Part shown: positions 1-8,988 of the stretch, piece after piece | Layout: each line of letters starts with the position of its first letter | Numbering within the stretch: the stretch's first letter is position 1 | Source of the DNA: Tropicimonas sediminicola | GTDB lineage: Bacteria; Pseudomonadota; Alphaproteobacteria; Rhodobacterales; Rhodobacteraceae | Direction of reading: 5' to 3' | Length of the DNA stretch: 64,000 nt | Assembly: GCF_900188335.1 (NCBI RefSeq) | Contig: NZ_FZOY01000009.1 | Coordinates: forward strand, 1-64,000 | The notes under the pieces: generated by a model | The model's database searches: none | The model's input: the letters and a program-made list of their open reading frames with translations, nothing else | Told to the model about the DNA's origin: nothing | Translations under genes and position numbers: made by a program

Positions 1-93
1 TCAAATCAAGAAGGGCAAAGGTGGACGACTTTTACGCCGCCCGCAGCAGGGTCATCCCGCCGCTACCGTGGCCGACTTTCTCACCGCCGTTCT

Positions 94-417
94 CAGCATC
101 ACATCGCTCTGGGCAAACCGATGCAGAACGGCATCTTAGAAAGCCTCAATGGCCGCATGCGCTATGAGCTTTTGAACGAGACCATGTTCCACGACATGGC
201 CCTTGCCCGCTCCGCAATCCGGGCTTGGGCAGCAGATTACAATGAAGAAAGGCTCAATTGCGCCCTCGACTATCCGACCCCGAAGACGTTCGCCGAGCAC
301 CTGTCAACCGAAACCAACAGCCGCGCTGCGTCACAGGAAACCTCCGCGCACCTGTCGGTTGCTCCACCTGCGCCAATCGGCGTATCAACCCAAAGGGCTC
401 CGGTTTCCGCTGGATGA
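94..417 (+). pseudogene. IS3-family transposase (OrfB) C-terminal remnant
   Basis: The reading frame matches the C-terminal end of the rve/DDE integrase domain of IS3-family transposases. GKPMQNG followed by ILESLNG holds the last catalytic Glu of the DDE triad, and the tail YNEERLN...[11 protein letters not shown] is the usual end of OrfB. Similarity starts around base 94 (HHIALGKP). The preceding bases do not continue the integrase domain, so the first two catalytic Asp residues are absent. No matching OrfA or inverted repeat was found. This is a dead fragment and marks past transposition at the left edge. The ATG at 121 lies inside the domain and is not a true start. Confidence 0.75.
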
Positions 418-571
418 AAGTTCACTGGCATGTCAGTGGCCATTCAGATTAGCGGATAAACTCAATCAGAATCCGTCGGCTAACACTGGGTCGGATCAGC
501 GATAGGCGCCCTGGATTGAAACGAAGCTCTATCGATTTCGCCCCAAATAACCCACCCGTTTTGCGTCACTT

Positions 572-1291
572 TCAATATAGGCCCGGCACCAACCGATAGC
601 GTACGCGAAGCGCGTAGTCTCGATAGCCTGGCAACTCCTCCTGCAAAGTCCGATCTTCGAGAGCCGTTCTCAAAACTGAAACGACCAATGCTACCGTCGC
701 AGGTAGCAATGTCCACAACGAGCCCAATGCCAGAACGATACCGAACAGCGCAATGATATTTCCGGCGTAGCCCGGATGACGGACAATCCGGTACGGACCG
801 CTTTCACACACCACGTGCCCTCTATCGATCCGAATTACTACCACGCTGTAGAAAAAGCGATTCTCTTCGATTGCCCAGGCTGCGAAAGCGTATCCAAGCG
901 CTATCAACATGAAACCAAAGAGATTCAGCCAGGGCAGAAAGTCCGGAGACCATGAGTGGCGATGGTCCAGCCCGGCAACGATAACCATCGGATAGCTGAT
1001 ACTCACTGCCAATAGTGGCGCAAGAACCTTATCCCACGATTTCGCATTCTGCAGATTTTCGCTGCTCTGTCTTTCGGCAATCAATCCGGGATGCCTTTGC
1101 TCTGCCCACAAGCGCCCGCCAATTCCAAAGCCGATAATGAGCACGGCAAAGAACCACGCTTGCAACCAACCGGGGTCGCCGCTGCATATCAATAACAGCA
1201 GTGGAACGAGAAGATACGCCAGCACCAGTTTGATCCACTGACCTAGCGATCCTTTTGGAACTGGCCATTCTGGGCCACTCTTCGATGTCAT
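572..1291 (-). CDS. Isoprenylcysteine carboxyl methyltransferase (ICMT)-family membrane protein
   Basis: A 239-residue polytopic membrane protein with about five hydrophobic segments. The C-terminal half carries the ICMT/PEMT signature: PYRIVRHPGYAGN (SAM-binding region), then an acidic/Tyr-rich segment with LPGYRDY and a final RYRLVPG. Bacterial members methylate small or lipid substrates at the membrane; the substrate here cannot be told. The ATG at 1291 was chosen over upstream in-frame ATGs because the hydrophobic core begins soon after it and the upstream residues are low-complexity. The gene is divergent from the small membrane protein gene at 1470, with about 180 bp between them. Confidence 0.8.
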   Translation of the reverse strand: MTSKSGPEWPVPKGSLGQWIKLVLAYLLVPLLLLICSGDPGWLQAWFFAVLIIGFGIGGRLWAEQRHPGLIAERQSSENLQNAKSWDKVLAPLLAVSISYPMVIVAGLDHRHSWSPDFLPWLNLFGFMLIALGYAFAAWAIEENRFFYSVVVIRIDRGHVVCESGPYRIVRHPGYAGNIIALFGIVLALGSLWTLLPATVALVVSVLRTALEDRTLQEELPGYRDYALRVRYRLVPGLY

Positions 1292-1469
1292 GTAACACCC
1301 CGGGAGGTCAGCTTTGAGCATACACCTGCCTGAAATTAGCATCAAACGGCCAGTCGAGGCAGCCTGAGTCCGCTCTATTCGCATGCCGGGTCTTTTTCAT
1401 TCACCGCGCAATGTCGTGCTGCGGCCAGATATCATGTTACCCTGACTTCACTCGCGACGGAGGTCAAAC

Positions 1470-1904
1470 ATGTCGATTGCTGCTTTTTGGCTTATCCAAG
1501 CCCCGGGTTGGTTGCTCTTTGCCTACCTCGCAGTGGCACAATGCACCGCCGCGGTGAACTATTCACTCGGGGTTCAGATGGGGACACAGGAGCCGGCCGA
1601 CCGGATAACCGAGGTGGGCGTAGCATTTTTCAAAGGCTATGCGGGTGCTGATCTGGTCTTCTACACGCCAGTATTGGGTTTGGGCCTGATCGGGCACCTA
1701 ATCGGATCGTCATGGGCCGGAATTGCTCTCGGTGCGGCTCTTGGGGTAACCGTGTATTGGCCGACCGCCTGTCTTTGGACGGTGAAGGCCGCTCGGGGCG
1801 CCGCTGGCTGGGACTTGCCCAAAGAAGAGCAATACTGGATTGTGCTGCCCCTTATCGCAGGGTGGGGTGCTCTTGGCCTCGCCCTTCTGCTTCTCGGAAA
1901 ATGA
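1470..1904 (+). CDS. Small four-helix integral membrane protein, unknown function
   Basis: A 144-residue protein, mostly hydrophobic, with about four predicted transmembrane segments (roughly residues 5-30, 50-75, 80-100 and 122-142). A clear GGAGG ribosome binding site lies about 7 bp before the ATG. The mid-protein segment with EPADRITEVGVAFFKGYAGAD looks like an amphipathic loop. I do not recognise a named family. The gene is divergent from the ICMT-family gene, so the two may share a promoter region. Coding quality is good (no rare-codon runs, clear RBS), so it is probably real. Confidence 0.65.
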   Translation: MSIAAFWLIQAPGWLLFAYLAVAQCTAAVNYSLGVQMGTQEPADRITEVGVAFFKGYAGADLVFYTPVLGLGLIGHLIGSSWAGIALGAALGVTVYWPTACLWTVKAARGAAGWDLPKEEQYWIVLPLIAGWGALGLALLLLGK

Positions 1905-2216
1905 CTTTACACGAATTTTATCCCTTCGGCCGGGCGCGGCTCGTCAGCCGTGAAGGTATGAGAGAACTAATGGCCGCATAAGGTTTGGAATTCCTTCGCA
2001 GGACCAATCAGCAATCTGCCATTGCGGACCAAAGAGATCACCCAGGAAAAGGACGCCTGCAGCGCCCGAAACCATCAACCCAATGGTATAACACCAACGA
2101 TATTTCCCTCCCCTGAACAACATGCTTAGGGGGACGCGAGCCGCAGCTTCCACGATCAATCACAATGGCATTAAGAAGCCGCCACAGCACTGCGAAAAAT
2201 GAGAAATCCGCAATCC
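1905..2216 (-). other. Gene-poor gap with one doubtful small ORF
   Basis: The only candidate is a 71-codon minus-strand frame at 1944-2159 with one hydrophobic stretch (YTIGLMVSGAAGVLFLGDLF) that could be a membrane segment. It lacks an evident ribosome binding site and recognisable homology. Base composition is lower in GC than the rest of the window, as expected for accessory DNA. Confidence 0.3.
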
Positions 2217-2573
2217 TCAATACACATACGGCCTATTGCAGCTTCCGCTTGTCGCAATAGGGCTGACGAGGTCGTAAGGGCCTGGAGAGCAAAGGCAGTT
2301 GTTCTGTTGCTGCCCGTGATTCAGCGAACTACAGCAAGTGTTCAGGTTGTTTGCGGCCTGCTCGATCACGGCTTGCTCGTCAGGATCGTCGGATTCTGCA
2401 TACAGGTTGAGGAGATCGTTGTAGGCGCTGATGGTATTTCTGGCACTGCAGGTCGTGCTTGCACTTGGCTCAGCGGGCGCGATACCGGCGGCGAACAAGT
2501 AACTGATAACAAGTCCGCAGCCGAGAACACGAGCCGCGCTCGAACCAACGTTTGCAAACAGTTGTGTCACCAT
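2217..2573 (-). CDS. Putative secreted Cys-rich small protein
   Basis: A 118-residue protein. The N-terminus looks like a Sec signal peptide: a hydrophobic core around residues 10-30 (VLGCGLVISYLFAAGIAPA) ends at an AxA-type site. The mature part carries several cysteines (a CS pair near the start, CC, CLC and a final C), a Gln/Asn-rich patch (GQQQNN) and an acidic helix (YAESDDPDEQAVIEQAANN). A GGGAG ribosome binding site sits about 9 bp before the ATG. No family was recognised. The signal peptide plus paired cysteines suggest a disulfide-bonded periplasmic or exported protein. Confidence 0.55.
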   Translation of the reverse strand: MVTQLFANVGSSAARVLGCGLVISYLFAAGIAPAEPSASTTCSARNTISAYNDLLNLYAESDDPDEQAVIEQAANNLNTCCSSLNHGQQQNNCLCSPGPYDLVSPIATSGSCNRPYVY

Positions 2574-3137
2574 CTTGATCAGCTCCCGGATAGGTCTCGT
2601 TCGCGCTTGCTACTCCTGCAACTTGGCGGTCGAATGAGCGATGAGGGGCTTGTACCGACCTTTCCCAAGTAAGTTTTGTTGGGGTCATGGTGCTATCTGC
2701 GCGGCTCGCCCGCAACGCTTTTCGTCCTGTAGCGTCTCTTGAAACCTATCAAGTGCGTCCAACAGGCGCGACACAGGCCTTGGTTCGCGCTTCAGTGGCA
2801 TGGTTGCCGATCGAGAGGACACCGCGGATAATTCGGTCGAGCCGAAGGCCTTCGATCGCGAGGGTCGGACCTGTCAGCATCTCAAGGCCGAAGCTGCCCG
2901 TACTCACCGGCTCGCCTCAACGATCGCACGGATCATCGGCTGTTACACAGCCACTTCGATCGGCTGGAAGCTGTTGGCGCGCGCGTGGCGCACCGCCAAC
3001 CAGCGCGCCGCGGCCAGTGCCATCCACCGCATCTGCTTGCTCAGGCCAGGCAAGCCCTTTGGGACTATGTCGACTCCGGCCCCTACAGCGTGCCGTGAGG
3101 GAACTTGTCGCCGGGACACCGGCCCGGATTCTTCGCG
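2574..3137. other. 564-bp region without a recognisable gene
   Basis: Both strands contain only short Arg-rich frames (for example a 123-codon plus-strand frame at 2800-3171 that runs into the 3' end of the RTX gene) without conserved motifs or ribosome binding sites. A decayed gene is possible, since the segment from 2820 to 3060 has a coding-like base bias, but I cannot identify it. The 3' end of the convergently placed RTX gene borders it. Confidence 0.3.
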
Positions 3138-5729
3138 TCATGCGATCACTGTGAAGTCCAGGACATCGTAGTTTCCGGACTGACCCTCGATGCGGATTTC
3201 GAACAGCTCGACTTCCGCAACCTTCAGGTCGATCGCCGCCAGCGTATTCATTGCATCCACGACGTAGCCACTTCCGAGCTGGGACACGACCGCTGCGGCA
3301 GTGGCCGCGTCGGCGACATACAGGATCGCCGTGTCCAGCCCGAGGGCTCCGTTGAAGGTCTGATTTGCGTAGTCCCCCGAAGGGCCGTTCGGTCCGATGA
3401 CGAAACTGTCGTCGATCGCCGTCAGGTAATCGTCGCCAACGATGTAATCAGTGACGCCGGACGCGTGGTCGGAGGATTGCCGCCAGACAAAAACGTCGTC
3501 GCCCAGTCCACCCACGGCCATGTCCGACCCTTGTCCACCGAAGGTCAGGTGATCCCCGTCTTCCTGGCCGAACATCCGGTCGTTGCCGCTGCCGCCGGTA
3601 AGTGTGTCTCGCCCCGCATCACCGATCAGCACATCGTCACCGTCGTCGCCGTCAAGCGTGTCGTCGCCGTCACCAGCGCGAAGGACATCGTGGTCGGATA
3701 GACCCGCAAGCATGTCGTTCCCCGCCTGACCGACAATGAAGTCGTGGCCCGAACCTCCCCGCAACAGGTCGTTTCCCGCACCGCCGTCGAGGTAGTCGTT
3801 GTCTGCCTTGCCGTCGAGTTCGTCGTCGCCGTCCTCACCGATCAGGACATCGTCGCCGCCATCGCCATCGAGCACGTCTTTGCCCCATTGACCGTTGAGC
3901 CAGTCGTTGCCGTTCCCTCCGGAGGCATAGTCATTGCCCGCGCCGGCAAATACGGTGTCGCGCCCATCCTCGCCGATGATGTGATCGTCTCCGCGGTTGC
4001 CGTAGATCGTATCATTGCTCCATTGGCCGTTGAGCCAATCGTTGCCGTCGCCACCGTAGATCAGATCGTCGTCCGCGCCGCCGAAAACGGTATCGGAACC
4101 TTCCCCGCCTTCGATCTGGTCCGGACCACGGTTTCCGAAGAGCGTGTCGTCACCGTCGCCACCATCCAGACGGTCACCATCATCTCCGCCGTGGAGCTGG
4201 TCAGCCCCCGCCGCGCCGCGCAACAGATCACGTCCTGCACCGCCGTCGAGGTAATCGTTGTCCGCCTTGCCGTCGAGTTCATCGTCGCCGTCTTCGCCAA
4301 TGAGCACGTCATCGCCTCCGTCGCCGTCGAGCACGTCATTGCCCCACTGGCCATTGAGCCAGTCGTTGCCGTTTCCGCCAGAGACATAGTCATTGCCGCC
4401 GCCCGCGAAGACCGTATCGCGTCCATCCTCGCCGATGATGTGATCGTCGCCGCGGTTTCCGTAGATCGTATCATTGCCCCATTGGCCATTGAGCCAGTCG
4501 TTCTCGTCACCGCCAAGGACCATGTCGTCTCCACTGCCGGCGTAGACGCGATCGGCACCGCCTTCTCCTTCGAGAGTGTCATTGCCCTGATTGCCGAAGA
4601 GTGTATCGTCGCCGTCTCCACCGCGAAGCCTGTCTTGGCCATCCCCGCCGTAGAGCATGTCATTGTGTCTCTCGCCGTCGATCCAGTCAGCCTGCGCTCC
4701 GCCGTAGATCGTGTCCCTCCCGTCACCGCCGAGAAGGACGTCGAGCCCGCCCATCCCACGGATCGTGTCGGCACCAGCGAGGCCCTTGAGGATCTCGTTC
4801 GCAGGCGTGCCCACGATCTTGTCCACGCCCCGCGTGTCGCGGATCTCAAGTGGACCGGTCGCCGACAGGACGTAGGCGCCGGTGGTGAAACGCGAGAAGC
4901 GAGTGTCGACCGGAGTGTCTTCGGGAAGGGTGCCGTGCACCTGCAGCCGGAAATCGCCAGTGTCTTGCGCCTGGAATTCAAGCGTCACCCGTTGGTCGCC
5001 ATTGGCGTTGTCGCTAGCTGCAACCACCTGACCAGATGGCGACAGCACCGTCAGTTCGGGGGTCAACTGGCTGGTAGCGATTCCGCTCCGGGGCGCGTTC
5101 ACGGTAAATCGGTACGTTGCGCCTTCCTGAAGCGCGATCGCGAAGACATCCTTATCGCCGTGGTAGTCGACGGATGATCGGATCGCGTCACGTGCATTTG
5201 CGAACTCGGCTATCGGGAAGACCGCCGACGTTGTGCTGTAGGCAAGCGCCAGCATGCCCTCCCAGCCATCGGAATGCAGCACACCGGGCAAGGCCAGCGA
5301 CTGCGTCTTACCATGGTCATCCGGCGGCCCCGGCGCGATGTCGATCTCGCGCATCTGGATGTTGAAGCGGCCAAAGTCCTTCTTCTCATCAAAGACCTTC
5401 AGGTAGAAGGTGCCCTCTTCGAGATCGTTATGGAAGAACAGAGCGGCATTGTTGCCCGCCCCGCCGTCCTCGTCGGAGATCAGAACCGTGCCGGTGCGCA
5501 GAATGTCACCGTTCCAACTCCGCAGTTCGACGGCCGGGTCCGGCAGACCCTTGGCACGTGGCTTGCCCTCTGACCGGATGTCGAGCTGGTAGGTCTTGCC
5601 CAACTCCAGATCGACCTTGAACCAGCCTTCCCGCTGGCCGGCCCATTGGATCCTGTAGTCAGTGCTGGAGATGGGGCCGATCTCTACGGCGTTCATCGGG
5701 TTCATGATGCGTGGAAGATTCTCGCCCAT
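3138..5729 (-). CDS. RTX (hemolysin-type calcium-binding) repeat protein with N-terminal PPC-like domains
   Basis: An 863-residue secreted protein. Residues about 15-130 and 140-300 are two beta-rich domains resembling bacterial pre-peptidase C-terminal (PPC/DVUA0089) domains, with phrases such as GTFYLKVFDE and TGDFRLQVHG. Residues about 310-760 are nonapeptide GGxGxDxLx-type RTX repeats that form calcium-binding beta-rolls. The final 100 residues form a non-repetitive beta domain ending in a hydrophobic motif, as expected for a type I secretion signal. There is no Sec signal peptide, consistent with type I export. No protease or lipase catalytic motif was seen. A strong AAGGGGGGA ribosome binding site precedes the ATG. 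The repeat region contains two tandem 459-bp units. No type I secretion ATPase or membrane fusion gene is adjacent. Confidence 0.9.
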   Translation of the reverse strand: MGENLPRIMNPMNAVEIGPISSTDYRIQWAGQREGWFKVDLELGKTYQLDIRSEGKPRAKGLPDPAVELRSWNGDILRTGTVLISDEDGGAGNNAALFFHNDLEEGTFYLKVFDEKKDFGRFNIQMREIDIAPGPPDDHGKTQSLALPGVLHSDGWEGMLALAYSTTSAVFPIAEFANARDAIRSSVDYHGDKDVFAIALQEGATYRFTVNAPRSGIATSQLTPELTVLSPSGQVVAASDNANGDQRVTLEFQAQDTGDFRLQVHGTLPEDTPVDTRFSRFTTGAYVLSATGPLEIRDTRGVDKIVGTPANEILKGLAGADTIRGMGGLDVLLGGDGRDTIYGGAQADWIDGERHNDMLYGGDGQDRLRGGDGDDTLFGNQGNDTLEGEGGADRVYAGSGDDMVLGGDENDWLNGQWGNDTIYGNRGDDHIIGEDGRDTVFAGGGNDYVSGGNGNDWLNGQWGNDVLDGDGGDDVLIGEDGDDELDGKADNDYLDGGAGRDLLRGAAGADQLHGGDDGDRLDGGDGDDTLFGNRGPDQIEGGEGSDTVFGGADDDLIYGGDGNDWLNGQWSNDTIYGNRGDDHIIGEDGRDTVFAGAGNDYASGGNGNDWLNGQWGKDVLDGDGGDDVLIGEDGDDELDGKADNDYLDGGAGNDLLRGGSGHDFIVGQAGNDMLAGLSDHDVLRAGDGDDTLDGDDGDDVLIGDAGRDTLTGGSGNDRMFGQEDGDHLTFGGQGSDMAVGGLGDDVFVWRQSSDHASGVTDYIVGDDYLTAIDDSFVIGPNGPSGDYANQTFNGALGLDTAILYVADAATAAAVVSQLGSGYVVDAMNTLAAIDLKVAEVELFEIRIEGQSGNYDVLDFTVIA
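3746..4663 (-). repeat. Two tandem 459-bp units in the RTX repeat region
   Basis: The segments 3746-4204 and 4205-4663 align end to end with an exact offset of 459 bp (153 codons, or 17 nonapeptides). Landmarks: the codons for DWLNGQWG, IIGEDGRDTVFAG and DELDGKADNDYLDGGAG recur at that spacing. Identity is high in the first two thirds of the unit and lower in the last third. This is an in-frame duplication of a block of beta-roll turns. Confidence 0.8.
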
Positions 5730-6214
5730 TGTAGTCCCCCCTTGGATGTGTCGGTTGGTCTACCGAGGCTCCACGCGCCGAGAGGCTGGCCCGATCACAA
5801 GGTGCTGGCGTCACCACCATCTCCATCCGGGGGCTTCCCCGCCGCATGAACCCTCGATCTCTATTTAACCAGCATACAACACACGAGACTTGCCGGCATT
5901 GATGCGGGTCAGATGACAATGCCAGCCGGTGTCGCTCAAAGCGAATTGGGTTGGGGACGCCACCATCGAGCAAACGGCTGCGTTCTGATTTTTCGGACTG
6001 GAGGGCCAACTGGAGTTTATCCGACCCGCCAAAGGAAACCGGACAGCTTACGCAACCTCGCTCGCGCGATACCCATCCCCCTAGCTTCCAGCCGTAGTGG
6101 AGCACGCAGCGCGCAATAGCTGTCGGCGTGCTTGGGATGATCGTTTCATGAACAAGGCCGAGCCAAGCTGACTGCGGCAGGCTTTGACGAGCTGCGCACT
6201 GTAGCACCACCCTT

Positions 6215-6234
6215 GGGATATCATGGATGTGATG
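6215..6234 (-). repeat. Copy 1 of a 20-bp near-repeat (IHDIP tract)
   Basis: GGGATATCATGGATGTGATG on the plus strand, matched by a 20-mer 169 bp to the right that differs at four positions. On the minus strand it would read HHIHDIP. Confidence 0.5.
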
Positions 6235-6383
6235 TTTGACTCGGCTGCCGGCCAAGAAGGGCACGTTGCGTAAACCACATGGAAACGCTCACCGGAATGA
6301 TCGGTCCAAGCAACACCTGAAGGACGTCTAATTCGGCGCCTCGCGTCAGGCGTTTCGCGCCCACCTTCCGGTGCGGCACCTTC

Positions 6384-6403
6384 GGGATATCATGAATGTA
6401 ATA
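6384..6403 (-). repeat. Copy 2 of a 20-bp near-repeat (IHDIP tract)
   Basis: GGGATATCATGAATGTAATA on the plus strand. On the minus strand it would read YYIHDIP and is followed by a frame continuing KVPHRKVGAKRLTRG, which looks protein-like but is unidentified. Confidence 0.5.
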
Positions 6404-6739
6404 CGCCGGCTTGCGCACCTGCACCGGCAGGTGGCACGCCATAACCTGAACCACCAGACCCATTGGCTCGGTCCGGTCGGGCACGCTCCTCCGGAGACGC
6501 AGCATACCGCATCCCGCGACAGGCATACTGGACCCGCTTTCCGCTGCGGCACCAAGAGATACCAATCGCATGATAAACCTCAGCTGGATGCCAGCCCGGG
6601 CGAGGACGTGCTCCATCGCGGCTTTGCGAGACGTCCTGCCGACATCATGCCGGACTCCCGTGCGGCGGCGATGCTGCTCAAGCTCCGGCTGCGCCACTTG
6701 TATGAAAGACAGCCCAGAGAGGGTCGAACGGGAACGCGC

Positions 6740-7621
6740 TCAGCGCGCGAGTCCCTCGAGCAGCGCAGTCCGCAGGGCGTCCGCGTCCAGGCCCATCGCG
6801 ACGTTCAGCCTGTGCGGCCCGGGCACCAGGGCGCCGGTGTCGAGTTCCACATCGAGGCTGCGTTCCTCGATCCTGAACAACTCCGGGTGCTCAGCCAGCA
6901 AGGGCACGCAGGGGTCGTGGAGCGGGCGGCTCTCGGCACCGTTCGTGGCGGCGAAATAGGCCTCGATCAGCGCCGCCGCGGCGATGGCCGGCGACTGGCC
7001 GGTTGCACGAAGGTCGGCGATATAGGCGGCGTCGGCCCGCAACTGGCGCGTGGCATCCAGCGGGATCAGGGTCAGCGGCAAACCGGCTGCCAGCACCGCG
7101 GCCGCGGCGTGCGGGTCGTGGGCGATATTGAACTCGGCCTTCGGGCCGACATTGCCGGGCTCATCGACCGCGCCGCCCATGGCGATCACCCGGCGGATCC
7201 GGCGCGCCACTTCGGGTGCGCGCTCCAGCAGCAGCGCGAGGTTGGTCAGCGGACCGAGACAGTGCAGGTCGACCGTCTGCGGCGGATGCGCCTCGAGCAG
7301 CGCAACCATCGCGGCGACGGCATCCGCGCTCGCGGGGGCAGCCTCGGGTTCCGGGAATTCCACGCCGCCGAGGCCGTCGTTGCCATGAATGCCGGTCTCG
7401 GGGCGCGGCTCCTTGCCAAGCGGCGCGGCGGCGCCTGCGTAAACCGACGTCGGAACCCTGGCCAGCGCACAGATGCGCCCGGCGTTGCGGGTGGTCACCG
7501 AAAGGCCGATGTTGCCCGCCACCGTGGTCAGCGCGGCGACCTCGAGCCGGGGATGCTGCAGCGCGTAGAGAATGGCGATCGCGTCGTCGATGCCCGGATC
7601 GGTGTCGATGATGATGGTCAT
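6740..7621 (-). CDS. Inosine-uridine-preferring nucleoside hydrolase family protein
   Basis: A 293-residue enzyme of the IUNH family, which cleaves the N-glycosidic bond of ribonucleosides. The N-terminal calcium/ribose-binding motif DTDPGIDDA is intact, the central GPLTNLALLL and the loop before AMGGA are present, and the C-terminal LHDPCVP supplies the conserved His-Asp. The ATG at 7621 overlaps the stop of the M20 peptidase gene by 4 nt, so the two are translationally coupled. The gene is the last of the seven-gene operon. The neighbouring amidohydrolase of the adenosine/methylthioadenosine deaminase class and the ABC importer suggest use of an imported nucleoside-like compound. Confidence 0.88.
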   Translation of the reverse strand: MTIIIDTDPGIDDAIAILYALQHPRLEVAALTTVAGNIGLSVTTRNAGRICALARVPTSVYAGAAAPLGKEPRPETGIHGNDGLGGVEFPEPEAAPASADAVAAMVALLEAHPPQTVDLHCLGPLTNLALLLERAPEVARRIRRVIAMGGAVDEPGNVGPKAEFNIAHDPHAAAAVLAAGLPLTLIPLDATRQLRADAAYIADLRATGQSPAIAAAALIEAYFAATNGAESRPLHDPCVPLLAEHPELFRIEERSLDVELDTGALVPGPHRLNVAMGLDADALRTALLEGLAR

Positions 7622-8988
7622 TGCCCCAGCCCCTCCATGATGCGCACCCAGGAGCGCATGCCGCCCCGGAAGCTCGACAGATCGTATTTCTCGTTCGGGC
7701 TGTGAATGCGGTTGTCGAAGCGGGCGAAGCCCACAAGCAGCGCATCGACGCCCAGTTTCTCGCGCAAGGCTCCGATGATCGGGATCGTGCCGCCTGTCCC
7801 GCAGGTGGTCGAGCGGCCCCATTCCTGCGCCAGCGCTTCAAGCGTCGGCGCGAGGAACGGGTTGGCAGCATCCATCGCCCAGGCAGGCGAAAGGCCGTGA
7901 TCGGTGAATCTGACGCTGCAATCGGCGGGCAGGTGCGCGCGGACATGGGCCTGGAAGGCGTCGCGGATCTGCGCGGGGTCCTGCCCCGCGACCAGCCGGA
8001 ACGACAGCTTTGCATGGGCCTGGCAGGGGATCACGGTCTTGAAGCCCGGATCGGTATAGCCGCCCCAGACACCGTGGATCTCGCAGGAGGGCCGCGCCCA
8101 GACCTGGTGGAGCACCGGACGCCCCTGCTCGCCCGCAGGCACACTCAGGCCGACATTCCCGAGAAACCCGGCCTCGTCGAAAGGCAGAGCGGCCCATTCG
8201 GCGGCGGTCGCTTCCGGCAGTTCGGCCACGCCGTCGTAGAACCCCTCGATGGCGACCCCGCCCTGCGCGTCGCGCAGCGAGGCGAGCACCGTCGACATGA
8301 CCCCGAGCGCGTTCGCGGCGGCATTGCCGAACATGCCGGAATGCAGGTCGCGGTCCCCGGCGGTGATCGTCATCTGCTGCCCGACCAGCCCGCGCAGCAT
8401 GGTGGTGACGGCGGGCGTCTCGCGGTCCCACATGTCGGTGTCGCAGACGAGGACCACGTCGCAGGCCAGTTCCTCCGCCGCGTTTTCGAGGAATCCGGGC
8501 AGCGAGGCCGAGCCGCTTTCCTCCTCTCCCTCGAACAGGAAGCTGACGCGGATCGGCAGTCTCCCCCTGGTCTCGATCAGAGCGCGGCAGGCCTCGACAA
8601 AGGTCATCAGCGCGCCCTTGTCGTCAGAGGCGCCGCGCCCGACGATATGGGTGTCGCCGTCGACCGGGACCAGCACCGGCTCGAAGGGCTCGGTGTTCCA
8701 CAGGTCCAGAGGATCGGGCGGCTGCACGTCGTAATGCCCGTAGAACAGCACATGCGGCGCGTCCGCCGGGCCGTCGAGATGGCCGACCACCATCGGATGG
8801 CCGGTGGTCGGGTGAACCTTCGCCTCCGCCCCCATGTCGCGCAACGTCTGCGCCAGCCACTTGGCAGCGCGGGCGACGTCGGGCGCATGGGCCGGGTCGG
8901 TCGAGACAGAAGGGATGCGGATGAAGTCGAACAGCCGCGCAAGACGGTCGTCCATCGTGGCGTCGATATGGGTGAGTGTGTCGGTCAT
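7618..8988 (-). CDS. M20-family metallopeptidase / dipeptidase
   Basis: A 456-residue zinc hydrolase of the M20 (DapE/ArgE/carnosinase-like) family. Metal and catalytic motifs visible: GHYDVQPPDP (first His-x-Asp), GASDDKGALM (bridging Asp), EGEEESGS (catalytic Glu pair), CDTDMWD and a late HSPNEKY His. The length fits the CNDP/dipeptidase branch. The ATG at 8988 overlaps the previous gene's stop by 4 nt and so is favoured over the internal ATG at 8955. Probably cytoplasmic, hydrolysing an amide or peptide bond of the imported substrate. Confidence 0.88.
   Translation of the reverse strand: MTDTLTHIDATMDDRLARLFDFIRIPSVSTDPAHAPDVARAAKWLAQTLRDMGAEAKVHPTTGHPMVVGHLDGPADAPHVLFYGHYDVQPPDPLDLWNTEPFEPVLVPVDGDTHIVGRGASDDKGALMTFVEACRALIETRGRLPIRVSFLFEGEEESGSASLPGFLENAAEELACDVVLVCDTDMWDRETPAVTTMLRGLVGQQMTITAGDRDLHSGMFGNAAANALGVMSTVLASLRDAQGGVAIEGFYDGVAELPEATAAEWAALPFDEAGFLGNVGLSVPAGEQGRPVLHQVWARPSCEIHGVWGGYTDPGFKTVIPCQAHAKLSFRLVAGQDPAQIRDAFQAHVRAHLPADCSVRFTDHGLSPAWAMDAANPFLAPTLEALAQEWGRSTTCGTGGTIPIIGALREKLGVDALLVGFARFDNRIHSPNEKYDLSSFRGGMRSWVRIMEGLGQ

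Larger units (their letters stand above)
5730..6739. other. 1-kb region without a recognisable gene
   Basis: Upstream of the RTX gene and downstream of the nucleoside hydrolase gene. Minus-strand frames at 5659-6264 and 6221-6697 exist but have no ribosome binding site and no family I can name. Both contain a similar tract, IHDIP(R/K)V, encoded by the repeated 20-mer listed separately. The part next to 5730 should hold the RTX promoter. Lower GC and frame decay suggest accessory or relict DNA. Confidence 0.35.

Noticed and set aside
3744-5177. Long plus-strand frame (477 codons, Val/Ile-rich)
   Set aside because: Antisense of the RTX repeats; the regular codon pattern of the nonapeptides keeps this frame open. 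No ribosome binding site or conserved motif.
5659-6697. Possible insertion sequence in the RTX upstream region
   Set aside because: No transposase motif, terminal inverted repeats or target duplication could be found; only a short near-repeat.
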